From NCBI GenBank assembly GCA_000341795.1, contig AODO01000007.1, forward strand, positions 55,182 through 119,181: a DNA stretch of 64,000 bases, written 5' to 3'. Positions within the stretch are counted from its first letter, which is position 1. Every line of letters begins with the position of its first letter. This document shows, in pieces, positions 9,633 through 19,515 of this stretch. The notes under the pieces are model-generated. The model worked only from the letters and a program-made list of their open reading frames with translations. It was not told the DNA's origin and searched no databases. Source of the stretch: Rhodococcus triatomae BKS 15-14 (GTDB lineage: Bacteria; Actinomycetota; Actinomycetes; Mycobacteriales; Mycobacteriaceae). The position numbers and the translations under genes were made by a program.

Positions 9633-10131
9633 ATGACGAGCACACAAGAACCCGTCGATCGGCACGCGTGGTGATCGTTCTACGGTCAGATGCCAAGCGG
9701 CGTTCTCACCCTCGCGGCAAGAGTCGACGGAGCACCCGTCGGCTTCACGGTGAGCTCGTTCATCAACGTGTCCTTGGATCCAGCACTGGTCGCGGTGTCC
9801 ATTCGCAATGAATCCAGCACCTGGCCAGTACTCGACCGGACCAAGGTGATTGGTGCGAGCGTCTTAGCCGAACCACAGGCGGAGTTCGGAATGAGACTTG
9901 CACGCCGTGAGGCCAAGGATCACTTCGATTCCGTCGTACACAGTGTCACCGATTCGGGTGCCATCGTCATCGATGACGCGGTGGCATGGTTGCGAGGCAA
10001 CAGCCAGCGAGGCCATCCCCGCAGGGGACCATTTCCTCATCCTGCTATCTCTACACAGCATTTCAAGCGCGGCCGATCGGGCTCCACTGTTGTTCTTCCG
10101 AAGCAAGTCCGCAACGGTACGCGATGTCTAG
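9633..10131 (+). pseudogene. Flavin reductase (HpaC/StyB-like), nonsense and frameshift
   Basis: An FMN:NAD(P)H reductase domain is recognisable (SFYGQMPSGV, GFTVSSFINVSLDPALVAVSI, STWPVLDRT), but an in-frame TGA at 9672-9674 separates the ATG at 9633 from this core. Near 9985-9995 the homology jumps to another frame (ASEAIPAGDHFLILLSLHSI and APLLFFRS, ending 10131). The protein would have supplied reduced flavin to the divergent LLM monooxygenase. An internal ATG at 9690 could give a truncated product lacking the C-terminal half of the flavin fold, probably inactive. Confidence 0.8.
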
Positions 10132-10928
10132 CCGACCGAGGTCAGTGCCCTTGGCGGTAACGTCACACGACGCGGTCCCATCATTCATACGAATGGAGGC
10201 GGCTAGTGCCCCGTGTCCTCGGCTGCTCGACGCGGATAATCTGCGGGATGCCGCTGAACAAACTGTCAGGATTCGCGCCAATGTAGCGAGTGGTCCCTCA
10301 GCCACTCTTTTGCACATCGACACGGCCACGCCGCTTCTCGGCACGCGGACTTCTGGACGCTGTGAGGACTCGACTTGGCTCCCACGTGCGATTGCCTTCC
10401 CTGGATCTGGAAGGTTGCTGGCGGGCCTCATCGCCGATGCAGTTCGGGGCTGACGTGGCGGACGGTGCGGTGATCGGCGTTGCCGAAGCGCCTCTGATTG
10501 CAGATCGACTCCGCGCCGAGATCGCTGCACACCTTGAACGAGCGGGCTTTCTTGTCACAGGGGTCGTTGGCTGGGCCCTCGCTCAAATTCCGACAGAGGA
10601 GGCAAGTACTGCGCAACGATCCCACCGCTCCGAGTGATCGCTCCAACCGATCGGCGTCAGTGTTCCCGGCAAGACCGCGATCGTCCAAATGCACAGCCAT
10701 CACACGAATCGAGGACTCGCCAGACAGGTGGCACAGCTTATCCTTGGCCCGCGTGCCCACATCGGTCCCGGCCAATGACTCGGCCGTCTGTACCCCAATC
10801 TCCCGCACTGCGGGGGGTGCAACCGAACAGCCCGGTACAGGCCGGCCTAGTAGTGAGTTCTGCAAAGATTGCAGGCAGCATGGGGCTACCTGTGCGCGGA
10901 CAGCAGCCCTGGACGATATGGTGACACG
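10132..10928. other. 797-base stretch without a confident gene
   Basis: Frames on both strands are long in places (for example a plus-strand stretch ending near 10637 that includes ADGAVIGVAEAPLIADRLRAEI, and a minus-strand stretch around 10430-10985), but none matches a family I recognise and none has a good start. Next to a broken flavin reductase, this is most simply read as decayed coding sequence. Confidence 0.5.
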
Positions 10929-11564
10929 ATGGCAGATCGTTCCAGGCAGATTAGAAAACGTCAGGCAACGACGACGGCGATACAAGAGGCTGCGCTAGAT
11001 CTTTTTGCGGAGAAGGGTTACGAAAAGACCACCCTGAAAGAAATTGCTGACCGCGCCGACATCGCACCCCGGACACTTACTCATCATTTTCCAGCCAAAC
11101 ATGATCTGCTATTCGCGATGGATCCATGGACATTGGATTCGCTAGAGGCAAAACTTGCGATTCGAGACGAATTGAAATCCGTTTTCGATGTCGTTCGATC
11201 CTGGTATCTAGAGAACATGCTACTGGCTACAGGGCGCGAGGGCGAAGAAACCTTCTGGCGCCGTCGATGCCTGCGGGCGCACATAATTAGAAACAGTCAC
11301 TATCTGCAAGGCTTCGCTACCGCCAGTTTCTCCGAGTTCGAAGAGCTAATCGCCAGCTCTCTTGCCCTGAGTTACTCAATGAAAAAAGATGCCTTGCCCT
11401 CACGATTGGCCGCCGTTGCGATCATGGGAGGTCTACGCGAGATCCACTACTACTCGGCCGAGGCGATCTCCCTCGGCACCCCTATCGAGCCGATGATCAA
11501 TGAAGTATTTGATTTCGCAAAGGCGGGATTGGAGTCACTACGCTCACCTGGCATTGGAGGGTGA
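10929..11564 (+). CDS. TetR/AcrR-family transcriptional regulator
   Basis: A 211-residue one-component repressor. Residues 8-55 form a TetR HTH (TAIQEAALDLFAEKGYEKTT, then LKEIADRADIAPRTLTHHF); the rest is an all-helical ligand domain without recognised signature. The ATG at 10929 is chosen so the HTH starts near residue 10; the upstream sequence is poor as a ribosome binding site. It is the only intact regulator between the LLM operon and the ABC transporter operon, which ends convergently against it, so either may be its target. The ligand is unknown. Confidence 0.85.
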   Translation: MADRSRQIRKRQATTTAIQEAALDLFAEKGYEKTTLKEIADRADIAPRTLTHHFPAKHDLLFAMDPWTLDSLEAKLAIRDELKSVFDVVRSWYLENMLLATGREGEETFWRRRCLRAHIIRNSHYLQGFATASFSEFEELIASSLALSYSMKKDALPSRLAAVAIMGGLREIHYYSAEAISLGTPIEPMINEVFDFAKAGLESLRSPGIGG

Positions 11565-11578
11565 CGCACCGAATACGA

Positions 11579-11629
11579 TTCGAAGGATCCCACGTCGATA
11601 ATAAATTATTCGGCATGGGACCCTTCGAA
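11579..11629. terminator. Hairpin between convergent genes
   Basis: Arms 11579-11592 and 11616-11629 match at 13 of 14 positions (TTCGAAGGATCCCA against TGGGACCCTTCGAA) around a 23-base AT-rich loop. It lies just after the TetR stop and before the stop of the opposing lipoprotein gene, as expected for a bidirectional terminator. Confidence 0.55.
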
Positions 11630-11700
11630 ATACTACTGATTCATCCCCATTCGCGACTCCTGGCGCAGAAGGCTGGAGAATTTGCAGGCAGGGAAGTCGG

Positions 11701-12822
11701 TCATCTACCCAGGGCAGCGTTCAGTTCAGCCCTCCATGCAGCGACCTGAGCCGGATCGACCGTTTCGGCTTCGAAGACCTCGACTCCTGCAGCAGAGTTG
11801 TTTGCCGTCGAGATGTTCGGCAACACTGATGCGAAACCGTCACTCCATGCCTCCTGCCCCTCCTTTGTCATCAGCCAGTTGACAAACAACTGCGATGCGT
11901 TCGGGCTATCGGAGGAGGCAAGCACAGAACCATACAGCGGGCTGGCCAAGGCCGGGAAACTGTCGTCGAACGCGAACCCAGCCTTCTTGACAGGCGCGAC
12001 TGCTGCTCCAGAAATAGCGAGTACTGCATCAACAGCACCTGCACCGAGGGCCTCGGACGCGGGGCCGGAACTCGCATACAAGGTTGGTCGGAGCTCACCC
12101 AAACGCTCGAAGAGCCCCGGATACCGTTCATTAAGACGACCGAAAAGCACTGTGTTGACCGAGTTTACATTGGGGTCATTCATACCAAGGCGACCACCCT
12201 TGTAGGTATCGTCTGTGAATAGTGCCTCAAAACTCGGAGGAGTGCTGACAGCATCGGTGTTCCAGGCATAGCCCCATGCAGCAAACAGTGTGATCACTCG
12301 AGTGTCGCCGTCATATAGCGCCTGCGTCGCCTTCGGCGCCCCGTCCGTCGATGGTTCGGCACCATCTCGAACAAGTTCGTCAGCAGCCTTTACATCGGGA
12401 CCTACAATCTTCTGGAAATAGCCGTCTGCTAGATGCTTTTCGTGCCAGAGTCGATCAGTGGTGAGGAGTACGTCAACTGTGCCAACTCCAGCCTGATGCT
12501 CGGCGTCAACGCGAGTGCTGATGTCTGGTGGACCGTACTGGGAGATAGACAGATCAATCGACGGGTACGCCTTCTCGAATGCTGCTTCCACGGCCGCGTT
12601 GTGCGAAGGAGAAAGGACAGACCAAACTTCGAGCTGGCCCTCGGTGTCAGCGGTCTTGACGATGTCGCCCCACGATGCTTCCGGACCCCGGCCAGCTGCC
12701 GCCGCACTACCGCCTCCTCCGCTGTAGTCACCACATGCGCTCAGTGCCAGTGGCGCGATGCACAGAACAGCGGCAGCTCGGGTCAGTCGGCTGACGAGCT
12801 TGTTGCGATGAGTCGTGGTCAT
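11701..12822 (-). CDS. ABC importer substrate-binding lipoprotein (first copy)
   Basis: A 373-residue extracellular solute-binding protein of the iron/thiamine/phosphonate (SBP_bac_6-like) type. Signal peptide and lipobox LSAC give lipidation at Cys30; the mature protein has EGQLEVWSVLSPSHNAAVEAAFEKAYP, typical of the N-lobe. The ATG overlaps the stop of the ATPase gene as ATGA, showing translational coupling. It is a paralogue of the lipoprotein at 15945-17045 (shared VLLTTDRLWHEKH/VLVQTDRFWHAQH, WGYAWNT and other blocks). Substrate unknown: iron cannot be assumed, since the operon lies among catabolic genes. Confidence 0.88.
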   Translation of the reverse strand: MTTTHRNKLVSRLTRAAAVLCIAPLALSACGDYSGGGGSAAAAGRGPEASWGDIVKTADTEGQLEVWSVLSPSHNAAVEAAFEKAYPSIDLSISQYGPPDISTRVDAEHQAGVGTVDVLLTTDRLWHEKHLADGYFQKIVGPDVKAADELVRDGAEPSTDGAPKATQALYDGDTRVITLFAAWGYAWNTDAVSTPPSFEALFTDDTYKGGRLGMNDPNVNSVNTVLFGRLNERYPGLFERLGELRPTLYASSGPASEALGAGAVDAVLAISGAAVAPVKKAGFAFDDSFPALASPLYGSVLASSDSPNASQLFVNWLMTKEGQEAWSDGFASVLPNISTANNSAAGVEVFEAETVDPAQVAAWRAELNAALGR

Positions 12823-13955
12823 GCTTCCATCTCCCGGCTGCTCGTTGTACTTGGTTGTTCGGCAAGAGGAAAAATTCGGGTGTCCGATACGAGGGCACTC
12901 AGGTTGACTCGGTCACCCGGCACGAAGGACTGACCAAGCGGCACAACCAACCGAAGGTTCCGTCCGAGGAACTCGACGGAGAGCTCCTGTTCACCTCCGA
13001 GGTAACCCGCGCCGGTGACTATGCCCCCTCCAATGCAGTACCTCTGGTCAGATAGTGAGTTGATGTCCTGTTCTACTGAGGCAATCGCGATGTGCTCGGG
13101 CCGGACTAGGAGCTCATAGGATTGACTCATCGATAAACCCTGTGGAACGGGGCCTGCGAACGTGCAGTCTGAACCACTCCAGTGGCCATGTCGGCTTGTA
13201 ATCGAGCAAAGCCGCCGGTAGCCCATCATCCGAGCGATCCTGCTAGTTGCCGGGCTATCAAAGAGCTCGCCTGGGCGACCAAGCTGCACAATCGCGCCGT
13301 TAGCCATCGCAGCGACTCTGTCGCCGAGCAGCATCGCCTCGGTAAGGTCGTGAGTGACATAGACCCCTGTGAAGTTGATCTGTTCATGGAGTCGACGGAT
13401 CTCCGAGCGCAGTTGCTCTCGAAGCGCGGCATCGAGATTACTCAGGGGTTCGTCAAACATGACGATCTTGGGTTCCGCGACTAGAGCTCGCGCAAGCGCA
13501 ACGCGTTGCTGTTGACCGCCACTCAGCTGGGCCGGGCGCTTGTCAAGCAGTCGGCCATCAAGGTCAACCACTTCGGCGATCGCCGCAACCTTCTTCTTCC
13601 GTTCCTCGCGGCCCACGCGGCGCGATTTGAGTGGAAACTCAATGTTTGCCCAGCCCGTCATATGCGGCCACAGCGCATAGTTCTGAAACACCAGGCCGAT
13701 GTCTCGACGATGAATCGGAACGGCGACTCCCTTTGCGGAATCGAAGATTTTCTGATCGCCGAACTCGATCACGCCCCCGTCAGGGCTTTCCAGACCTGCC
13801 AAACACCGCAAGGTAGTCGACTTCCCACAACCGCTTGGCCCTACAAGGACAAGCATCTCGGCTTGGGGAACCTCAAGTGACACGTTGTCGACGCCGACAA
13901 TATCGCCACGGCGGCCATAGAATTTTCGGAGATCTTTCACTTTGAGGTCAGACAT
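12819..13955 (-). CDS. ABC importer ATP-binding protein
   Basis: A 378-residue ATPase of the PotA/FbpC type. Walker A GPSGCGKST (about 39-47), Q-loop, signature LSGGQQQR, Walker B IVMFDEPLS and switch His in YVTHDLTEA are all present, followed by a C-terminal TOBE-like regulatory domain of about 130 residues. The ATG at 13955 is used because the ABC domain then begins at once; a 33-residue upstream extension would overlap the permease. It is the only ATPase for two permeases and two binding proteins in this operon. Confidence 0.93.
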   Translation of the reverse strand: MSDLKVKDLRKFYGRRGDIVGVDNVSLEVPQAEMLVLVGPSGCGKSTTLRCLAGLESPDGGVIEFGDQKIFDSAKGVAVPIHRRDIGLVFQNYALWPHMTGWANIEFPLKSRRVGREERKKKVAAIAEVVDLDGRLLDKRPAQLSGGQQQRVALARALVAEPKIVMFDEPLSNLDAALREQLRSEIRRLHEQINFTGVYVTHDLTEAMLLGDRVAAMANGAIVQLGRPGELFDSPATSRIARMMGYRRLCSITSRHGHWSGSDCTFAGPVPQGLSMSQSYELLVRPEHIAIASVEQDINSLSDQRYCIGGGIVTGAGYLGGEQELSVEFLGRNLRLVVPLGQSFVPGDRVNLSALVSDTRIFPLAEQPSTTSSREMEA

Positions 13956-13995
13956 GGAGGGCTCTTGCGTAGCGAAGGCGTCGAACGTACATGTC

Positions 13996-15771
13996 TCAGT
14001 TCTCCTTGGGGGTTGAGGGCCGGCCGATCGCCAGAGCGAGCAGCACACTGACACCGGTGATGGCGCACATGAGGAATGCCATGACCGCGACTTGAGAGTT
14101 GCTTCCGTTTGCGAACTGGTCGTACAGAACGGTGGACATCACCTGGGTTTGAGACGAGCGAACTAGAATGGATGCGCCGAACTCCTGCGCGGTCAGGATC
14201 AGGCACAGCGCGGTGACATTTCCGAGAGTTGGCCTCAGCATCGGAAGTTCAAGTGTGAGGATTCTTCGCCAAAGAGGTCCGCCACATGCTGCACCGGCGT
14301 CGACCAGATTGCTACCAAGGTTGACGAGGCTGACGAGTACCATGCGTGTGATAAATGGCAAAGTGACGACGATGTAGACGACTACCAACCCTGCGCCCCG
14401 CCCATAGAGATTGAGGGGCCCATGCGTGTAGGCCAACAAGAAGCCGACGCCGAAGATTACTGCCGGGATGCCCAACGACATACTCACGAGAACGTCGACG
14501 ATGCTGGCAATGACCTTCTGCTGACGACGCGCATAGAGGATCTTCGCGCACAGATACCCGAGCGGAACTGCGATAGCGGTTGCTGTAATCGAGTAGGTGA
14601 TAGTATTGCCGATCGCATCAGTCAATTTTGGGTTGGCAAGCACTGCCCGGAAGTTATCCAGTGTAAACTCGCCCATCGCTATGTCTTTCGACCAATACGG
14701 CTGGAATGCGACGATGGCGACACACGCGATCGGAGCCGCAACGGCAAAGAGCCCATAGAGAACAAGCGTGGCCTGTGAGAACCAACCGCTCTTACTCAAT
14801 GCGCGAGCTGCACCCTTCGTGCCCGTGCTGACAAATCGGTCCTGGTCCCGTAGTGCGAATCGTTGAATCGCAAGGAATACGATGCCCGCGACAATGATGG
14901 GAAGTCCGTATGCGGCAGCGAGTTGTATGTTTGGTGGCGCCGACGACATGCTGACGTACATCGCGGTTGACAGCACATTGAGATTCTGTTGCCGACCCAG
15001 GAAAAGTGGGACCGCGAACTGCCCCAGAGCCAGGAGCATTACAGTAAGCGACGAGTAGACCATCGCGGGCCTGAGTAGGGGCAGAATCACCCGTAAGAAT
15101 GCGCGAGTAGGTGTAGCCCCTGATGCCGCAGCCGCGTCGTAAACACCCTGATCGAGCTGAGAGAGAGTGCTGCGCACAAACAGATAGACAAAACTAGTCA
15201 GCAGGGTGGCCGTCACGATCAGAATGAACGGGACTGTGTTGACGTCAAACGGTCCGGATTCGGCATCCGACCAGAACATGAGCTTACGCATAAGCAGGTT
15301 GCCGTACCCGATGCTGGGATTGAGGAAGTAACCGTAGCCCGTCACGGCAGCGAGCGCCGGCATCACAAGCGGGATCAGGGGGATGTATCCCAGCCAGCGC
15401 TTGCGGCGGCTCAGTCCTTGAGCGCCCCAAGCCATTACAACCCCGAGCGCTGTGCTGATAACGACTGATCCGAGAGCTAGCAGGACGGTAATCCGCACCG
15501 TCCGCCCAAGACTCGGATCACCCATCATCTGGGAGAAGCCGGTTCCGCCTTCCGCAAGCGCTGCGTCGAGAACGAAGTACACCGGCGGCAGGCACAGCAG
15601 CCCGACGATGCCCGCCAAAGCAAGTCCGGAAACCCTTCGCCATGCCGTTTGGACGGAGCGACGGTCGCCCACCCCCACTCGCTGGCGGGCGGAGACAGGC
15701 TGGCGGTTGTTGTCGTTTGCGGTGTCGGCCGCTTGCTGCTCGTCGCTGGCGAGGTTGCCAGTGATGCGCAT
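13996..15771 (-). CDS. Fused ABC importer permease (first copy)
   Basis: A 591-residue membrane protein in which two permease halves are joined, as in FbpB/ThiP-type importers, giving about 12 membrane segments. Each half has an EAA loop for ATPase contact: YDAAAASGATPTRAFLRVILP in the first and VDAGAACGGPLWRRILTLELP in the second (each 20-21 residues, here shown as starting points). The ATG follows AAGGGGA closely. It lies between the second lipoprotein and the ATPase gene and is closely similar to the permease at 17153-19006. Confidence 0.92.
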   Translation of the reverse strand: MRITGNLASDEQQAADTANDNNRQPVSARQRVGVGDRRSVQTAWRRVSGLALAGIVGLLCLPPVYFVLDAALAEGGTGFSQMMGDPSLGRTVRITVLLALGSVVISTALGVVMAWGAQGLSRRKRWLGYIPLIPLVMPALAAVTGYGYFLNPSIGYGNLLMRKLMFWSDAESGPFDVNTVPFILIVTATLLTSFVYLFVRSTLSQLDQGVYDAAAASGATPTRAFLRVILPLLRPAMVYSSLTVMLLALGQFAVPLFLGRQQNLNVLSTAMYVSMSSAPPNIQLAAAYGLPIIVAGIVFLAIQRFALRDQDRFVSTGTKGAARALSKSGWFSQATLVLYGLFAVAAPIACVAIVAFQPYWSKDIAMGEFTLDNFRAVLANPKLTDAIGNTITYSITATAIAVPLGYLCAKILYARRQQKVIASIVDVLVSMSLGIPAVIFGVGFLLAYTHGPLNLYGRGAGLVVVYIVVTLPFITRMVLVSLVNLGSNLVDAGAACGGPLWRRILTLELPMLRPTLGNVTALCLILTAQEFGASILVRSSQTQVMSTVLYDQFANGSNSQVAVMAFLMCAITGVSVLLALAIGRPSTPKEN

Positions 15772-15944
15772 CTTGTCCCCTTGGTTGTAGTTCCCGTCAC
15801 ACGGTGACGGTCATGTGACGTGGAGCATAATCCAACGCCGATTGATTGCAAAGGGGGGAGTCCTTGCACTGCTCCGGCCAGGGACTCGGGGGGCCGACAC
15901 TGGGCTGTCGGGCGACTACACATGCACCTAGCCGCCCGAACTCG

Positions 15945-17045
15945 TCAGCGCCCGTACGCCTTGTTCAACATGGCTCGGTCCTCAACCAAACCCGCCTCAT
16001 TCAGCCCTTCCGATTCGAAGATCTCGATGTCCCTCGAAGACAGCGCATTCGCGCCTGCACCGTCCGGGCGAACAGAGCCTGCATCGCGGGACCAGGCCTT
16101 CTGCCCGTCAACGCTCAATGCCCAGTTGAGGAATACCTGTGCTGCATTCGGGTGCGGGGATTTCGCGAGAAGTTCCGCATAGACAGGAGTTGCCAATGCA
16201 GGAAAGTTGGTATCGTACGCGAAACCTACATTCGGCTTGCCTGCCACAGCGGTCTGGCTAATTCCCAACGCGGCATCGATGTCACCTGCGGCCAGCGCCC
16301 CGCTGACGGCTCCACCAAGGGTGAAGATAACCGGGTCGAGGTCCCCTAGGCGGGAAATAAGACTTGGGTACCTCTCGTTGAGCTTATTGATGAATTCAAC
16401 ATTGATCGGCGAGGTATCGGGATCAAAGACTCCGATCGCACCGTGGAAGGTATCCGTCTGGAACAGGTCCTCGAAGGTGGGCTTAGACGGCGTTGTACTT
16501 GTGTTCCAGGCATATCCCCACGGAGAATATAGTGACAAGGCTCGCGTGTTGTTTTCATAAAGCAGTTGATTGCTGATGGTGACGCCATCAACCGTCGGTT
16601 CAGATCCATTGCGAACCAGTTCGTCAGCCTTGAGCACTTCTGGTCCGATAATTGGATTGAACCAACCCTCATTATAGTGCTGAGCGTGCCAGAATCTGTC
16701 GGTCTGGACAAGCACATCCGCGGAGCTCGCACCGATTCCTTGTTCTGCTTCGACTTTAGGAAACAGGTCCGCAGGGGTATATTGAGCAAAATCAATATCG
16801 ATCTCTGGGAATTCTTTCTCGAAGGCCTCCTTCAGATTTTTGTTGACGGCAGCATTCTGCACCGTCCAGACAGTTAGTTGACCTTCGCTATTCGCAGCCT
16901 CCAGTACTTCATCCCAGGTCTTCAAGCCTGCCTCGAAATTCTGTGGCGCGGCGATCGATCCACTTCCACAGCCCGCGAGAAGGACAGCAGCCATTCCGAC
17001 GCCCACTACATAAGTCAGCGACTTCGCTCCCCAGTAAGCCATCAT
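15945..17045 (-). CDS. ABC importer substrate-binding lipoprotein (second copy)
   Basis: A 366-residue lipoprotein with signal peptide and lipobox LAGC (lipidated Cys26), then an SBP_bac_6-like fold (EGQLTVWTVQNAAVNKNLKEAF, split here for length). GGAGG lies just before two adjacent ATGs at 17045 and 17042. It pairs with the permease gene upstream. Alignment by eye with the first copy shows similarity along the whole length but clearly diverged ligand-facing segments, so the two may bind different solutes. Confidence 0.88.
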   Translation of the reverse strand: MMAYWGAKSLTYVVGVGMAAVLLAGCGSGSIAAPQNFEAGLKTWDEVLEAANSEGQLTVWTVQNAAVNKNLKEAFEKEFPEIDIDFAQYTPADLFPKVEAEQGIGASSADVLVQTDRFWHAQHYNEGWFNPIIGPEVLKADELVRNGSEPTVDGVTISNQLLYENNTRALSLYSPWGYAWNTSTTPSKPTFEDLFQTDTFHGAIGVFDPDTSPINVEFINKLNERYPSLISRLGDLDPVIFTLGGAVSGALAAGDIDAALGISQTAVAGKPNVGFAYDTNFPALATPVYAELLAKSPHPNAAQVFLNWALSVDGQKAWSRDAGSVRPDGAGANALSSRDIEIFESEGLNEAGLVEDRAMLNKAYGR

Positions 17046-17152
17046 TTACCTCCGATTGCATTGATTCAAATAGTCGTCTAAGTTTGAAATATCGGCTAGG
17101 TCACGTTGGTGACTAATAAGTCCTTGCAGACCGCGAGTGTAGATATCTTCAA

Positions 17153-19006
17153 TTATCGGGATCTCGCCCGAGGCTGCCTGGCCAATAGTAGTGCGAGGAG
17201 TACACATACCCCGGTGATAGCGCACATCACGAATGAAATCACTGCAACTTCGGAGTTGTTTCCGACGATGAACTGGTCGTAGAGCACCGTTCCCATAACT
17301 TGGGTTCTTGCCGACCTCACCAAAAGTGATGCACCGAATTCCTGGAAGTTCAAGATCAAGCTGATGGCCACTGTGCTACCCAAAGCAGTTCGTAGCATCG
17401 GTAGTTCCAGTTCCAATGTGCGACGCCACAGTGGAGCGCCGGACACTGCCCCTACGGCGATCAGGTGCTCGCCCTGGTTTATCAGCGCAACCAGGAGCAT
17501 TCGCGTGACGAATGGGAGCGTGCAGACAACACAAACGATGATCATGCTGCTTCCATGCCCGTACAGCTTGAGGGGTCCCCTAGTGAAGGCGAGGAGGAAC
17601 CCCACTCCGAAGATGACCGCAGGAATTCCCAGAGGAATCCCTACCAACAAGTCCAGGATGCCGGCAAGGGGGCGTCTATGCCGGGGGCTATGAATCGCCT
17701 TCGCGCATAGGTATCCCAGGGGCACAACAAGAATGGTCGCGACAATCGAATATTCGATACTGTTGAAAACGGCTTGAATGACGATAGGATCGTCGAACAC
17801 ATTTCGAAAGTTCTGCAGGGTAAAATCCCCAACAACTATGTCTTTGGACCAGAAGGGTTGGAAAGCGACCGTGCCGATGGCGAAGATTGGCAGAGCGACA
17901 GCCAGTGCCCCGTAGGCGATCAGAGCAACCTGTGACACTTTCCCACTCTTGACTATGCTTTTACCAACTCCCTTCGTACTCAAACCTGAGTAGCCATCCT
18001 TGACATTAAGAATAGTTCTCTGGAATACCAGCAAAAGAAGTCCCATCAGGATAATTGGAATTCCGTATGCTGCTGCCTTGGGAAGGTTCGGTGGCGCAGT
18101 TGCAGTACTGGAGTACATGGCGGTAGACAAGACATTTATACCTTCTTGGCGTCCTAGAAGGAGTGGTGCCGCAAACTGGCCAGCAGCTAAGAGTGCGACG
18201 GTTAGAGAGGAATACCCTATGGCCGGCCGAAGGAAAGGAAGTGTCACCATCCTGAATACCCGAGTCGGACGAGCACCTGCGACTGCGGCCGCATCAAGGA
18301 TACTCTGATCGAGCTCAGCTAAGGCGTTGCGAACAAACAAATATACAAAGCTGGTTGTCAAGACTGTAGTAGCTGCCACAAGGAATGGGAGGCTGTTTAC
18401 ATCCAAAGGGCCAGTCTGTGTGTCCGACCAAAACATTAGACGTCGGATAAGGAGGTTCGCATAGCCGATTCGGGGATTGAACAAATAGCCGAACCCCGTG
18501 ACCACTGCAAGCGCTGGCATCAGTAGAGGAACAAGCGGGACATAGCTAAGCCACCTCCAGTGAGGGGGCAGCCCCTGGGCACCCCATGCCAGTATTGTTC
18601 CTATCGAAGTGCTGAGAACGACTGAACTTCCGGTAAGAATGGCAGTCGTTCGCAATATTCGACCGAGTCCCGGGTCGCTGAGTGCTTGACGAATTCCGCT
18701 TCCCTCATTTGTCAATGATTCCTGCAGGACGTAGAAAACAGGCGGAAGGCAAATTGTGCCGGCCAATGCAATCAGCAGTGCCAGCCAACTGTATCGTCCT
18801 ATCACTTGCAGACGGAAGGAGGCACGAGCCGAACCCCACCAACTTTGCCCGACGCCAGAGATGGGTTGGGAAGCAACGCTTTCTAAGCGCGCATTACCCT
18901 CGAGAAAGACGCCACCTTCGTCGGGATCTTGGTCGTTCAGCCTTTCGTGCGATGAGCTCTGACTGACTGCAGGGGGCACGACAACTCCAGACCTTTGGGT
19001 GGACAA
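17153..19006 (-). CDS. Fused ABC importer permease (second copy)
   Basis: A 617-residue paralogue of the permease at 13996-15771, again with two BPD-type halves and two EAA loops (LDAAAVAGARPTRVF; VGAVSGAPLWRRTLELELP). It has a longer polar N-terminus of about 75 residues. The start is uncertain: the TTG at 19006 has no clear ribosome binding site. It is the first gene of the transporter operon, followed by its lipoprotein after 107 bases. There is no dedicated ATPase, so it presumably shares the one at 12819-13955. Confidence 0.88.
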   Translation of the reverse strand: MSTQRSGVVVPPAVSQSSSHERLNDQDPDEGGVFLEGNARLESVASQPISGVGQSWWGSARASFRLQVIGRYSWLALLIALAGTICLPPVFYVLQESLTNEGSGIRQALSDPGLGRILRTTAILTGSSVVLSTSIGTILAWGAQGLPPHWRWLSYVPLVPLLMPALAVVTGFGYLFNPRIGYANLLIRRLMFWSDTQTGPLDVNSLPFLVAATTVLTTSFVYLFVRNALAELDQSILDAAAVAGARPTRVFRMVTLPFLRPAIGYSSLTVALLAAGQFAAPLLLGRQEGINVLSTAMYSSTATAPPNLPKAAAYGIPIILMGLLLLVFQRTILNVKDGYSGLSTKGVGKSIVKSGKVSQVALIAYGALAVALPIFAIGTVAFQPFWSKDIVVGDFTLQNFRNVFDDPIVIQAVFNSIEYSIVATILVVPLGYLCAKAIHSPRHRRPLAGILDLLVGIPLGIPAVIFGVGFLLAFTRGPLKLYGHGSSMIIVCVVCTLPFVTRMLLVALINQGEHLIAVGAVSGAPLWRRTLELELPMLRTALGSTVAISLILNFQEFGASLLVRSARTQVMGTVLYDQFIVGNNSEVAVISFVMCAITGVCVLLALLLARQPRARSR

Positions 19007-19515
19007 GAAGGGTGGCCGTCATTTGTCAGTGACGTAACCACTGCCTGACACTCGCAACACCCACCGAACAGTCGGGAGATAGCAATCGCTACGCGGACCG
19101 AACGGAGCTAACGTTGCCAAGGGTACAAAAATGCATCTCTAGCCAAAAGTTCTCGAATCACGGTGATTTTAAGGGTAGATCGCCAACCCTCATGTCATGA
19201 GCGGAGGTCCTCCTGAGGTGGAGGCGGGGCGCTACCGAGTTCAATACATCCCGCTCAACCCTTGCCATTTCATCGAAACAGGCACGTCCGGTAATGAACT
19301 CACACCGCGATTCCGGAACCCCACCATCCCCGTATGCAACACAGGTCCGCCCGGCACCATCGGGTACCGAGCGGACTCGTATCGTGTTCAGCTGGGGGGA
19401 TCGGCTCGCCGAGTATGAATCCGCAAGGGGCGCAGAAGGCTGCGCTGCCTGGGCTCGACTGCAGCACATGTTTCAACGCATCAGGCGGTCGTTCCTCAGC
19501 GACTCGACGACGTGA
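19007..19515. promoter_or_regulatory. Intergenic region upstream of the ABC operon
   Basis: About 500 bases between the start of the ABC operon and the thiolase stop. It must hold the ABC operon promoter. A small exact palindrome GGAGG-T-CCTCC lies near 19203-19213. I see no supported coding sequence. Confidence 0.4.
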
